Positions 38,992 through 46,960 of a DNA stretch of 64,000 nucleotides are shown piece by piece. The notes below the pieces were generated by a model that saw nothing but the letters and a program-made list of their open reading frames with translations, had not been told where the DNA came from and made no database searches. Both the position numbers and the translations under genes were made by a program. Positions within the stretch are counted from its first letter, which is position 1, and the number at the start of each line of letters is the position of its first letter. Source of the stretch: Roseibium sp. Sym1. GTDB taxonomy: Bacteria; Pseudomonadota; Alphaproteobacteria; Rhizobiales; Stappiaceae. The DNA is taken from NCBI RefSeq assembly GCF_027359675.1, contig NZ_CP114786.1:1678501-1742500 (forward strand), written 5' to 3'.

Positions 38992-39864
38992 ATGAATGAT
39001 TATCCCGAGAGCTTTTCAAAGCCGCGCTCGATCCTGATCACAGGCTGCTCTTCCGGTATCGGTGCTTCGGCGGCCCATATCCTGCGCGGCCGTGACTGGC
39101 GGGTGTTTCCGGCGGCACGGCGGCAGGAGGATGTCGACCGGCTGACGGATCTGGGTTTCGAGGCGATCCGACTGGATTACGAGGACGGCGCCAGCATTTC
39201 GGCGGCGGCTGACAAGGTTCTGCAGCGGACAGACGGCAAGCTTGAGGCGGTGTTCAACAATGGCGCCTATGCGGTGCCGGGCGCGCTCGAGGACATTCCG
39301 GCCAAAGCGATGCGGGCCCTGTTCGAAGCCAATTTCATCGGCTGGCACGAGCTGACCGCACGGCTGATTCCCGCGATGCGCACAAATGGACGGGGCCGGA
39401 TCGTGCAATGTTCGTCCGTGCTCGGTTTCGTGGCGCTCAAATATCGGGGCGCCTACACGGCATCGAAATTTGCGCTCGAGGCCTACTCGGACACGTTGCG
39501 CCAGGAGCTGAAGGGGTCGGGCATTCACGTCAGCCTGATCGAACCCGGCCCGATCGACACGCGGTTTACCGAAAACGCGCTGGCCAATTTCGACCGCTGG
39601 ATCGGCGCAGAGGGCCTGCAATCCTCCGTACATCGTGAGACGTATGAAAAACGCCGGGTGCGCATGGAAGCGGGAGAACCGGGGCCGTTCAAGCTGCCGC
39701 CGGAAGCGGTCGTGAAGAAGCTGGTGCATGCGCTCGAGGCAAAGCGGCCGAAAGCGCGCTATCATGTCACGGTACCGACGACGTTCATGGCCGTGGCAAA
39801 ACGGGTGTTGCCGACCAGCCTTCTCGACCGGCTCTGTGTCTGGGCGGCCGACAACGAAGAATAG
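38992..39864 (+). CDS. Short-chain dehydrogenase/reductase
   Basis: This 290-residue classical SDR has the cofactor motif TGCSSGIG near residue 18, NNGAYA in place of NNAG, the catalytic Ser in QCSSVLGFV and YTASK for the Tyr/Lys pair. The C-terminal part (TSLLDRLCVWAAD) resembles the group sometimes annotated as retinol-dehydrogenase-like. An AARR segment after the second strand hints at NADP preference. Substrate unknown. It is followed closely by the small membrane protein and cobalamin adenosyltransferase genes. Confidence 0.92.
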   Translation: MNDYPESFSKPRSILITGCSSGIGASAAHILRGRDWRVFPAARRQEDVDRLTDLGFEAIRLDYEDGASISAAADKVLQRTDGKLEAVFNNGAYAVPGALEDIPAKAMRALFEANFIGWHELTARLIPAMRTNGRGRIVQCSSVLGFVALKYRGAYTASKFALEAYSDTLRQELKGSGIHVSLIEPGPIDTRFTENALANFDRWIGAEGLQSSVHRETYEKRRVRMEAGEPGPFKLPPEAVVKKLVHALEAKRPKARYHVTVPTTFMAVAKRVLPTSLLDRLCVWAADNEE

Positions 39865-39918
39865 GACTTCAGGCCGGTGATGCGGTGCCTCCGCTGCCGG
39901 CCTCACGAGGAAACCAAG

Positions 39919-40116
39919 ATGGCAGACTTCATCAACGTGCTTATCCCGATCGGAATGGCGGCTGTGGCCATTGTGCTTCTGCTCGGGATCTGGAACATGT
40001 TCCGCAACGGGCCCGCCAACCGGTCCCAGATGCTGATGCGCTGGCGCGTGGGACTACAGTTCCTGGTTATTGTGCTTGTGATGGGCGGGCTCTATTTTTT
40101 CGGCTCCGGTCACTGA
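39919..40116 (+). CDS. Twin-transmembrane (HIG1-like) small protein
   Basis: This 65-residue protein has two transmembrane helices (about 8-26 and 46-61) joined by a loop with NMFRNGPANRSQMLMRWRVGLQF, matching the HIG1-type family found in alphaproteobacteria. In mitochondria, HIG1 proteins associate with respiratory complexes; the bacterial role is not settled. GAGGAAACC lies before the ATG at 39919, so the longer frame from 39877 is not needed. Confidence 0.85.
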   Translation: MADFINVLIPIGMAAVAIVLLLGIWNMFRNGPANRSQMLMRWRVGLQFLVIVLVMGGLYFFGSGH

Positions 40117-40150
40117 ATACCGGATTTGAACGCAACAGGGGGCGGGCACA

Positions 40151-40726
40151 ATGGTCGTGCTGAACAAGATCTACACCAAGACCGGAGACGACGGCACCAC
40201 GGCGCTCGGGTCCGGTGAACGCCGTCGGAAGAACGATCTCAGGATCGAAGCCTATGGAACCGTCGACGAGACCAACGCGGTGGTTGGCCTGGTCCGGCTG
40301 CAAACCGCGGAAGCCGCGCCGGAGATCGACGTGACGCTCGGCCGGATCCAGAACGACCTGTTCGATCTCGGCGCGGACCTGGCCACGCCCGAGACGGATC
40401 AGGATCTGGGGTACGAGCCGTTGCGGATCACCGACGCCCAGGTGGATGCGATCGAGGAAGCCATCGACAGCCTCAACGCGGATCTCAGCCCGTTGCGATC
40501 ATTCGTGTTGCCGGGCGGCAGTCCGGCGTCGGCGCATTTGCATCTCGCCCGAACGGTTTCGCGCCGCGCGGAGCGTCTGATGGTGGATCTCGGTGCCCGG
40601 GAACAGGTCAATCCCGCCGCCGTGCGCTACATGAACCGTTTGTCCGACTATTTTTTCGTCGCGTCACGCTTTCTGAACGCCAAGGGGACGGACGACGTTC
40701 TGTGGGTGCCCGGGCAGAACCGCTGA
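40151..40726 (+). CDS. Cob(I)alamin adenosyltransferase, PduO type
   Basis: This 191-residue enzyme transfers the adenosyl group of ATP to cob(I)alamin to make coenzyme B12. The ATP-binding N-terminus YTKTGDDGTTALGSGERRRKND is clear, followed by AYGTVDETNAVVGL, the LPGGSPASAHLHLARTVSRRAER signature and RLSDYFFVASR. The length is normal. It lies 35 bp after the HIG1-like gene. Confidence 0.95.
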   Translation: MVVLNKIYTKTGDDGTTALGSGERRRKNDLRIEAYGTVDETNAVVGLVRLQTAEAAPEIDVTLGRIQNDLFDLGADLATPETDQDLGYEPLRITDAQVDAIEEAIDSLNADLSPLRSFVLPGGSPASAHLHLARTVSRRAERLMVDLGAREQVNPAAVRYMNRLSDYFFVASRFLNAKGTDDVLWVPGQNR

Positions 40727-40774
40727 CACTCGCTTCCCTCGCGAAGCGCCCGATCGCATGAGGCCGCCCACCGG

Positions 40775-41467
40775 ATGTTCATTCCCCTTCATGACCACAA
40801 TCGCCTTGTCCACGTTCCCCTGCCCTACGTGAACCTGGCCATTATCGCAGTCACCGTGCTGATTTTCCTCGTGTTCCAGGACGCCGGAGAGCAGCAGGCC
40901 GTCGCCGCGTCGTCCTATTCTTTCGGGTTGATCCCGGTGGTGTTCTTCGACCTGCGCGACCTGGCGCCACAGTTGCAGGTGCTGCCGGAGTGGACATCGG
41001 TCGTGACCTACGCCTTCCTGCATGGCGGGTTCATGCATCTCATCGGCAACATGCTGTTCCTGTGGGTGTTCGGAGACAATGTCGAGGACGCCATGGGCCA
41101 TCTGCGCTATCTGGCCTTCTATCTGGTCTGCGCGGCTGCAGGCGGTCTCGCCTATGCGGTCATGGACGTCAATTCCGAGGTTCCGCTGATCGGTGCCAGC
41201 GGTGCGGTGTCCGGCGTGGTCGCGGCCTATCTGATGCTGCATCCGAGGGTTAAGGTCTGGGTGCTGGTGCTGGGGCGCATTCCGGTGCGCCTGACGGCGG
41301 TCTGGCTGCTTGGAGCCTGGATCCTTTACCAGGTCTTCAATGCGATCACCGCGGCGGACAGCCAGGTCGCCTGGATCGCGCATATCGGCGGCCTGGCCGC
41401 CGGCGCCGTTCTGGTCCTGGTGCTGAGGCGCCCGGGCGTGCCGTTGTTTGACCGAAACCTGGCCTGA
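40775..41467 (+). CDS. Rhomboid family intramembrane serine protease
   Basis: This 230-residue polytopic protein has six or so helices and the rhomboid catalytic dyad: Ser142 in LIGASGAVSG and His203 in AHIGGLAAG. The N-terminal WTSVVTYAFLHGGFMHLIGNMLFLWVFGDNVED is the second hallmark. It cleaves membrane proteins within the bilayer; its substrates here are unknown. It follows the adenosyltransferase by about 50 bp. Confidence 0.93.
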   Translation: MFIPLHDHNRLVHVPLPYVNLAIIAVTVLIFLVFQDAGEQQAVAASSYSFGLIPVVFFDLRDLAPQLQVLPEWTSVVTYAFLHGGFMHLIGNMLFLWVFGDNVEDAMGHLRYLAFYLVCAAAGGLAYAVMDVNSEVPLIGASGAVSGVVAAYLMLHPRVKVWVLVLGRIPVRLTAVWLLGAWILYQVFNAITAADSQVAWIAHIGGLAAGAVLVLVLRRPGVPLFDRNLA

Positions 41468-41495
41468 ACCGCGTTCTTGTCGTCAACCGGAACCG

Positions 41496-41885
41496 CTACG
41501 CCGCCTTCCAGACCGCGTTGGCTTGCCGGCAGGCGACGCCCTTGCGGCGCATGGATTTCCCCGACGCCAGCCTGATCACTTCGTTATAAGAACGACAATA
41601 GGTTCCCCTGGTGGTTTTCCAGGTCCTGGTCGGCGTGACCGAACCGCTTGCGCCGCTTTTCGCATTGCGCCAGTTCAGCGTTTTTCCGGAAACCGAATTC
41701 TCGAGGGCTTTTTGAAGATTTCTGGTGGCCAGGGTCTGGTCCGAGCGCTGCAATTCAGGCTCTGCGGACAGGGATTCAGGCTCGGGGCCCACCTGTCCGG
41801 ATGTTGCCGAACAGGACGATACCGTCCCCGCGAACACAATTAGGACCGCTACCCTTTTGGGGAGCCCACCAAATATTCCCGCCAA
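41496..41885 (-). CDS. Lipoprotein sharing the anti-sigma extracytoplasmic domain
   Basis: This 129-residue protein has a signal peptide with lipobox VSSC (Cys 25), then a Pro/Glu linker and a domain from about 57 to 126. That domain has the pattern LQKALEN-VSG, TPTRTWKT, TYCRSY and GVACRQANAVW, like rickettsial surface-antigen-type C-terminal domains, and closely matches the C-terminal domain of the anti-sigma candidate at 43227-43919. The only usable start is TTG at 41885, 21 nt after the repeat-protein gene, so the two form an operon. Two Cys (97, 119) probably pair in the periplasm. Confidence 0.78.
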   Translation of the reverse strand: MAGIFGGLPKRVAVLIVFAGTVSSCSATSGQVGPEPESLSAEPELQRSDQTLATRNLQKALENSVSGKTLNWRNAKSGASGSVTPTRTWKTTRGTYCRSYNEVIRLASGKSMRRKGVACRQANAVWKAA

Positions 41886-41906
41886 TACCGATCCCGCCTC
41901 TTGGAT

Positions 41907-42509
41907 CTATTTCCAGCCGTTCTGGATCGCTTCCTGTTCCTGACCCCTGGAAAGCGGCTTTCCGGAAGGTTCACTGTCGCCGGAAAATTGGCGACCGCCG
42001 AATAGTCGCTGCAGAAGACTGCCAGATCCAGGCTTTTCTTGGGCAGAGTTGCCAGAATCGTTGTTGCTTGCGGAATTGGCCGGGGAATTTGCAGTGCTGT
42101 CGTCACTGTCCGGAGCGCGTGTCTCGGACTTGCTTTGCGATGACGCGCTGCGATCACTGTCCCTGTCCCGGTCAGAACGACTGCTTCGTTCATTGCGGTC
42201 CGACTTGTCATTACGGTCGTTCTTGTCGCCGCGGTCCGACTTGTCATTACGGTCGTTCTTGTCGCTGCGGTCCGATTTGTCACCGCGGTCGCTCTTGTCA
42301 TTGCGATCCGACCTGTCGCTGCGGTCCTTGCCCCCTCCGCCACCACGTTCGCCGTGCGATTGTGCGGCAGCGGAAATGCTGTCCTTCATGTCGATCAAGG
42401 GGCTGAAGAGGACAAGAGAGAACACCATAACCGCTGCCACAGCACCCGGCAGTACGCTAATCATCACAGAGAGGCGGTCTTGCAATGTTATCTGGCGGGT
42501 GGGTTTCAT
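41907..42509 (-). CDS. Membrane protein with Arg/Ser/Asp repeat region
   Basis: This 200-residue protein has a short cytoplasmic N-terminus (MKPTRQITLQDRL), one transmembrane helix (about 15-38), and then a hydrophilic low-complexity region made of DR/DK and SD/ND units (KSDRSDKNDRNDKSDRG) spanning about 65 residues, followed by a Ser/Asn-rich stretch and a C-terminus ending EQEAIQNGW. I recognise no family. The repeats come from a 36-bp tandem DNA repeat. It is the first gene of an operon with the lipoprotein, divergent from the ECF sigma gene. An upstream ATG at 42620 is possible. Confidence 0.7.
   Translation of the reverse strand: MKPTRQITLQDRLSVMISVLPGAVAAVMVFSLVLFSPLIDMKDSISAAAQSHGERGGGGGKDRSDRSDRNDKSDRGDKSDRSDKNDRNDKSDRGDKNDRNDKSDRNERSSRSDRDRDSDRSASSQSKSETRAPDSDDSTANSPANSASNNDSGNSAQEKPGSGSLLQRLFGGRQFSGDSEPSGKPLSRGQEQEAIQNGWK
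42195..42329. repeat. 36-bp tandem repeat inside the Arg/Ser/Asp repeat gene
   Basis: Units begin at 42195, 42231 and 42267, each 36 bp, with a partial fourth unit to 42329. The first two units are identical except for the last base; the third and fourth have diverged. Each unit is itself two related 18-bp halves and encodes 12 residues in frame, so length changes would keep the gene open. Confidence 0.9.
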
Positions 42510-42603
42510 CAATTCGGTTTCTTGCGGTTTCTGTTGGGGGCAACGTTGCGAGAGAGCTTTTTTGCTGCCGTCGCTCCCATAACACCCGAGTGTTCTTTCT
42601 TCT

Positions 42604-42632
42604 TCCCGAGAATAGCCCAAAAAAAGTCGGGA
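42604..42632. promoter_or_regulatory. Inverted repeat in the sigma/repeat-protein divergent region
   Basis: TCCCGA (42604-42609) and TCGGGA (42627-42632) form a 6-bp inverted repeat around an A-rich centre, between the divergent starts. It could be an operator, but 6-bp arms occur by chance. I found no EcfG-type GGAAC...CGTT promoter. Confidence 0.2.
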
Positions 42633-42687
42633 TAAAAAAGTTTAATTAGGTGTTGTTAGTCGTGAGAGCGGTTTTGCGGAGAACTCC

Positions 42688-43230
42688 TTGCCTGAAGAAA
42701 TGTTAAAGACGGAGATGATCCGTCTGCTCCCGAAGCTGAGGAGTTTTGCTTTAAGGCTGTGCCGGAATGCGGATCAGGCGGATGATCTGGTTCAGGCGAC
42801 CTGTGAGCGTGCGATCCGGTCGCTTGACCAGTTCGATCCGGCGACCAGGCTTGACAGCTGGATGTTCCGAATCCTGCAGAACCTCTATTTCAATACGGTC
42901 CGGGACACCGCCAACCGGGCAAGGCTGTTCGATCTGGCCATGCTGGATTTCGAGGAAAGCTATGACGGCGCGAAGGCGGCGGCCAGCAGTCTGGAGCTGC
43001 AGCGGGTGCAGGTCTTTATCGGTGAACTTGAAGAGGACAGCCGTGATGTCCTGTTGAAGATCGCCGTGGAAGGCCGGAGTTACAAGGACGTGGCGGAGGA
43101 ACTCGGCGTTCCGATCGGCACCGTGACCAGCCGGCTGGCCCGGGCGCGGCTCAAATTGCGCGAATGGCTGGAGGCCAAGGATGCCGGGCCGCAAGCCAGG
43201 CTTCGCACTATGCCAGGGGGTGTGGGATGA
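42688..43230 (+). CDS. ECF-type RNA polymerase sigma factor
   Basis: This 180-residue protein has sigma region 2 (RSFALRLCRNADQADDLVQATCERAI and DSWMFRILQNLYFN) and region 4 (EDSRDVLLKIAVEGRSYKDVAEELGVPIGTVTSRLARARLKLREWL), with no region 1 or 3, as in ECF sigma factors. The start is TTG at 42688, chosen for GGAG 6 nt upstream; ATG at 42700 is the alternative. Its stop overlaps the next gene (ATGA), a typical sigma/anti-sigma pairing. It is not EcfG-like in context: no nepR or phyR is nearby. Confidence 0.92.
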   Translation: MPEEMLKTEMIRLLPKLRSFALRLCRNADQADDLVQATCERAIRSLDQFDPATRLDSWMFRILQNLYFNTVRDTANRARLFDLAMLDFEESYDGAKAAASSLELQRVQVFIGELEEDSRDVLLKIAVEGRSYKDVAEELGVPIGTVTSRLARARLKLREWLEAKDAGPQARLRTMPGGVG

Positions 43231-43919
43231 CTTTTGACGAAAGGCGCGAGCAGATCCTGCTTGCCAAGGATATCGGCAAGGTACTGGACGGGGAATGCGC
43301 CGAAGAAGAACGCGCGGCGCTGCGCGAACGCATCGAGAAACTGGATGGCGGCCCGGAGCTCATGCAGCAGATGGCGGCAGACAACTCGGCACTCCAGAAA
43401 GCTGTACCAGCCGCCGTACCCGATGCCTCGATGGAGCGCTTCCAGTCGCTGATCGACCGGGAATTTGCCAGGCGCAGCCGTCCGGCAGGCGCGGGCGCGC
43501 CGTGGACAGGTGTCGTCGCGCAGATGGCGGCGGCGCTTGTGCTGATCGCCGGCACCTTCGCCTTCACCACCTACTGGATGCAATCGCGCATGGACGACGC
43601 GGTGTCCTCGCTGGCCGCCCACATGGAAACCGAACGGATCCTGCTGGCGCAAACGGTGCAGGAGGCCCTTGAGACCAAGGTGAGCGGGGAACCGGTCCTC
43701 ATCGGCCAGGAAGGCGCCTGGAGCGAGGTCCTCACCCCGATCAAGACCTACCGCAGCAAAAGCGGGCACTGGTGCCGGCAGTATCTGCGCCAGACCACGT
43801 TCGGCGGCCTTGACCTGTCCATCAGGGGAACGGCGTGCCGGGACGTCAACGGAACCTGGACCACGGTATTCGCGGAGCCGGTGTCCGACAAATTCTCTCC
43901 GGAAACGCCAGGCATCTAA
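43227..43919 (+). CDS. Putative membrane-spanning anti-sigma factor
   Basis: This 230-residue protein has a cytoplasmic helical N-terminus (1-90), one transmembrane helix (about 95-117) and a periplasmic C-terminus (about 118-230). The N-terminal part (LAKDIGKVLDGECAEEERAAL) has the size and layout of an anti-sigma domain but no zinc HxxxCxxC motif. The C-terminal domain, VQEALETKVSG... TPIKTYRS... HWCRQY... GTACRDVNGTW, matches the lipoprotein at 41496-41885. It is coupled to the sigma gene by an ATGA overlap. It should bind the sigma factor inside and sense an envelope signal outside. Confidence 0.75.
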   Translation: MTFDERREQILLAKDIGKVLDGECAEEERAALRERIEKLDGGPELMQQMAADNSALQKAVPAAVPDASMERFQSLIDREFARRSRPAGAGAPWTGVVAQMAAALVLIAGTFAFTTYWMQSRMDDAVSSLAAHMETERILLAQTVQEALETKVSGEPVLIGQEGAWSEVLTPIKTYRSKSGHWCRQYLRQTTFGGLDLSIRGTACRDVNGTWTTVFAEPVSDKFSPETPGI

Positions 43920-44229
43920 AAAAACACCGGGGACCTTCGGGATCCCCGGCCAGGGTCTGGCGTAAAGGGTTTTGCGCCCGCCAGACCCGATTTTCCAAGC
44001 CTTGCTGCGCTGCCGAACTATCATCATTGCGACGCATGCTTTTCCAGGCACGGCAAATTGCCGCCTTAGACCTTTTACCGCAATTGACAGCCGCCGCATC
44101 GGTCAGTACCGTCCCGCGCCATGCGCCACGGTTGGCTCATTTCCGCCATTTGTGACCTAACGTCATCTGGGGGATGTGGCCTGAAGATGCGGTGCGGTGA
44201 AAGCCGGCCCAGCAAGAGGTTGAGACCAA
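43920..44229. other. Intergenic region before etfB
   Basis: This 310-bp gap holds a terminator candidate at 43953-43994 near its start and the etfB leader. Just before the terminator is a second GC-rich hairpin (CCGGGGACC/GGGATCCCCGG around 43927) preceded by an A-run. No coding frame is convincing. Confidence 0.5.
43953..43994 (+). terminator. Terminator after the sigma/anti-sigma operon
   Basis: A perfect 10-bp stem GGGTCTGGCG (43953-43962) with CGCCAGACCC (43979-43988), a 16-nt loop and then GATTTT. Confidence 0.65.
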
Positions 44230-44979
44230 ATGAAAATCCTCGTACCCGTGAAGCGGGTCATTGACTACAACGTGAAGGTTCGCGTCAAAGCGGACGGTTC
44301 CGGCGTCGATCTCGCCAACGTCAAGATGTCGATGAATCCGTTTGACGAAATCTCCGTTGAAGAAGCCCTGCGGCTGAAGGAAGCCGGCAAGGCGAGTGAA
44401 GTGATCGTCGTCTCCGTGGGGCCGCAACAGGCTACCGAGACGCTGCGCACGGGCCTCGCAATGGGCGCGGACCGCGGCATCCTTGTCAAAACCGACGAGA
44501 CCACGGAACCGCTCGCTGTCGCGAAAATCCTGAAAGGGATCGTCGAAGCCGAAGAGCCGGGTCTCGTGGTCGTGGGCAAACAGGCCATCGACGACGACTG
44601 CAACCAGACCGGCCAGATGCTGGCCGCCCTGCTCGGCTGGAGCCAGGGAACGTTCGCTTCCAAGGTCGATCTCGGTGACGGCACCGTGGACGTCACCCGT
44701 GAGGTCGATGGCGGCCTGCAGACCGTCAAGCTGAAGCTTCCGGCCGTCGTTACGACCGACCTGCGCCTCAACGAGCCGCGTTATGCGTCGCTGCCGAATA
44801 TCATGAAGGCGAAGAAGAAGCCGATCGACGAGAAGACTCCCGAGGATTTCGGTGTCGATGTCGCGCCGCGCCTGACCGTGGTTTCCACCGCCGAGCCGGC
44901 CTCGCGCCAGGCCGGCATCAAGGTCGGATCGGTCGGCGAGCTTGTCGACAAACTCAAGAACGAGGCCGGCGTCCTTTAA
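44230..44979 (+). CDS. etfB: Electron transfer flavoprotein subunit beta
   Basis: This 249-residue AMP-binding subunit starts [20 protein letters not shown]. The EtfB hallmarks are [19 protein letters not shown], the ALA-type AMP-binding region [22 protein letters not shown], and the recognition loop [21 protein letters not shown] that docks acyl-CoA dehydrogenases. It carries electrons from beta-oxidation dehydrogenases to ETF-ubiquinone oxidoreductase. etfA follows after 25 nt. Confidence 0.97.
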   Translation: MKILVPVKRVIDYNVKVRVKADGSGVDLANVKMSMNPFDEISVEEALRLKEAGKASEVIVVSVGPQQATETLRTGLAMGADRGILVKTDETTEPLAVAKILKGIVEAEEPGLVVVGKQAIDDDCNQTGQMLAALLGWSQGTFASKVDLGDGTVDVTREVDGGLQTVKLKLPAVVTTDLRLNEPRYASLPNIMKAKKKPIDEKTPEDFGVDVAPRLTVVSTAEPASRQAGIKVGSVGELVDKLKNEAGVL

Positions 44980-45004
44980 GGACCGCTGCAGGAGGAAAAC
45001 TCTC

Positions 45005-45937
45005 ATGACAACACTTCTTGTGGCTGAACATGCCGGCGGCGCACTCAACGACGCCACGGCCAAGGCCCTGACCGCCGCGGTGGCTCTTGGCGGCGATGTT
45101 CATATCCTGGTGGCCGGAAAAGGCGTCCAGGGCGTTGCCGAGGAGGCTGCAAAGCTTTCCGGCGCAGCCAAGGTCCTGGTGGCCGAAAGCGACGCGCTCG
45201 AGCATCAGCTGGCCGAGCCGACCGCCGACCTGATCGTCGGCCTGGCCGGCGATTATGACGCCATCGTTGCCCCGGCGACCGCCAACGGCAAGAACACCCT
45301 GCCGCGCGTTGCCGCGCTGCTGGACGTGATGCAGATCTCCGACATCACCGCCGTCGTCGATGCCGAGACCTTCGAGCGTCCGATCTATGCGGGCAACGCC
45401 ATCCAGACCGTCAAGTCGGGTGACCCGAAAAAGGTGATCACCGTGCGGACGTCCACGTTTGCCGCCGCTGAAGCCGGTGGTTCGGCCACGATCGAAACAG
45501 TCGGTGGTACCGACGGAGCCGGGCTTTCGGAATTTGTCGGCGAGGAACTGTCCAAGTCCGACCGTCCGGAACTGACCTCCGCGAAGATCATCATTTCCGG
45601 TGGCCGCGCGCTCGGGTCTTCGGAAAAGTTCCAGGAAGTCATCATGCCGGTCGCCGATGCCCTGGGCGCCGCGGTCGGTGCGTCCCGCGCCGCCGTCGAC
45701 GCGGGCTACGCCCCGAACGACTGGCAGGTGGGCCAGACCGGCAAGGTGGTGGCGCCGGATCTCTATATTGCCTGCGGTATTTCCGGTGCCATCCAGCACC
45801 TCGCCGGCATGAAGGACAGCAAGGTGATCGTCGCGATCAACAAGGACGAGGAAGCGCCGATCTTTCAGGTCGCCGACTACGGCCTGGTCGCGGATCTCTT
45901 CGATGTCCTGCCCGAATTGAAGGCTGCCGTCGAGTAA
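45005..45937 (+). CDS. etfA: Electron transfer flavoprotein subunit alpha
   Basis: This 310-residue FAD-binding subunit starts [22 protein letters not shown]. The FAD-binding C-terminal domain has [37 protein letters not shown], and [21 protein letters not shown], followed by [27 protein letters not shown] precedes the ATG at 45005. A hairpin terminator follows. Confidence 0.97.
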   Translation: MTTLLVAEHAGGALNDATAKALTAAVALGGDVHILVAGKGVQGVAEEAAKLSGAAKVLVAESDALEHQLAEPTADLIVGLAGDYDAIVAPATANGKNTLPRVAALLDVMQISDITAVVDAETFERPIYAGNAIQTVKSGDPKKVITVRTSTFAAAEAGGSATIETVGGTDGAGLSEFVGEELSKSDRPELTSAKIIISGGRALGSSEKFQEVIMPVADALGAAVGASRAAVDAGYAPNDWQVGQTGKVVAPDLYIACGISGAIQHLAGMKDSKVIVAINKDEEAPIFQVADYGLVADLFDVLPELKAAVE

Positions 45938-45960
45938 GACCTGCGGCAAATTGATCACGG

Positions 45961-45998
45961 ACCCCGGGGTGAATGACAGTTTTCGCTCCGGGGTTCTT
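45961..45998 (+). terminator. Terminator after etfA
   Basis: Stem ACCCCGGGGTGAA (45961-45973) pairs with TTCGCTCCGGGGT (45982-45994) using two G-U pairs, with an 8-nt loop and a short T-rich tail (TCTT). Confidence 0.6.
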
Positions 45999-46074
45999 GC
46001 TGTTCGGCGCAAGACTTGCCAAAAATAGCCGCAACCCGATCATTCGGGATGTTTCTAAGGATCGGATTTTACGG

Positions 46075-46956
46075 ATGGCAGTCGAAATCAAGAAAGTCGG
46101 CGTGATCGGCGCTGGTCAGATGGGCAGCGGGATTGCGCATGTGTGCGCACTTGCCGGCTTCGACGTGGGTTTGAGCGACCTTTCCATGGAACGGATCGAG
46201 TCGGGCCTTGCCTCGATCAACGGCAACCTGGCCCGCCAGGTCTCCAAATCCCAGATCAGCGAAGATGAACGCAAGGCGGCACTGGACCGGATCAAGCCGG
46301 CGGAAGACCTCGACCTTTTGCGCGACGCGGACCTTGTGATTGAATCCGCCGTCGAAAACGAGCAGGTGAAACGCAAGATCTTCTCCCAGCTCTGCCCGAT
46401 CCTGAAGCCCGAAGCCATTCTGGCAACCAACACCTCGTCGATTTCCATCACCCGGCTTGCCGCCACGACGGACCGCCCGGAGCGGTTCATCGGCATTCAT
46501 TTCATGAACCCGGTCCCGCTCATGGAGCTTGTGGAACTGGTTCGCGGCATTGCCACGGAAGACGAGACCTTCGAGGCGTCGAAAGGTTTCTGCGACCGGC
46601 TGGGCAAACAGATCGCCGTGGCGGAGGATTTCCCGGCCTTCATGGTCAACCGCATCCTGCTGCCGATGATCAACGAGGCGATCTACACGCTTTACGAAGG
46701 CGTGGGTTCGGTGGAATCCATCGACAAGGCCATGCGCCTGGGCGCCAATCATCCGATGGGACCTCTTCAGCTGGCCGATTTCATCGGTCTGGACACCTGC
46801 CTGTCGATCATGCAGGTGCTCTATGAAGGCCTGGCCGACACCAAGTACCGCCCGTGCCCGCTGCTGGTGAAATATGTCGAGGCCGGCTGGCTCGGCCGCA
46901 AGACCCAGCGCGGTTTCTACGATTACCGCGGAGAGCATCCGGTTCCGACCCGCTGA
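46075..46956 (+). CDS. 3-hydroxybutyryl-CoA dehydrogenase
   Basis: This 293-residue NAD(P)-dependent enzyme oxidises or reduces 3-hydroxyacyl-CoA. The Rossmann motif is [20 protein letters not shown], then [27 protein letters not shown] and the catalytic His in [15 protein letters not shown]. The C-terminal domain has [19 protein letters not shown] and [13 protein letters not shown]. It lies just after etfBA, which takes electrons from the preceding step of beta-oxidation. The ATG at 46075 fits family alignment; the frame is open from 45973. Confidence 0.95.
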   Translation: MAVEIKKVGVIGAGQMGSGIAHVCALAGFDVGLSDLSMERIESGLASINGNLARQVSKSQISEDERKAALDRIKPAEDLDLLRDADLVIESAVENEQVKRKIFSQLCPILKPEAILATNTSSISITRLAATTDRPERFIGIHFMNPVPLMELVELVRGIATEDETFEASKGFCDRLGKQIAVAEDFPAFMVNRILLPMINEAIYTLYEGVGSVESIDKAMRLGANHPMGPLQLADFIGLDTCLSIMQVLYEGLADTKYRPCPLLVKYVEAGWLGRKTQRGFYDYRGEHPVPTR

Positions 46957-46960
46957 CGCA

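Noticed and set aside
42195..42329. Regularly spaced 36-bp repeats that could suggest a CRISPR array
   Set aside because: The units are contiguous with no spacers and are read in frame as a repeat protein; no cas genes are present.
42688..43230. The sigma factor as the general stress regulator EcfG
   Set aside because: No nepR or phyR gene is next to it, the partner is a membrane protein rather than NepR, and no EcfG-type promoter was seen upstream.
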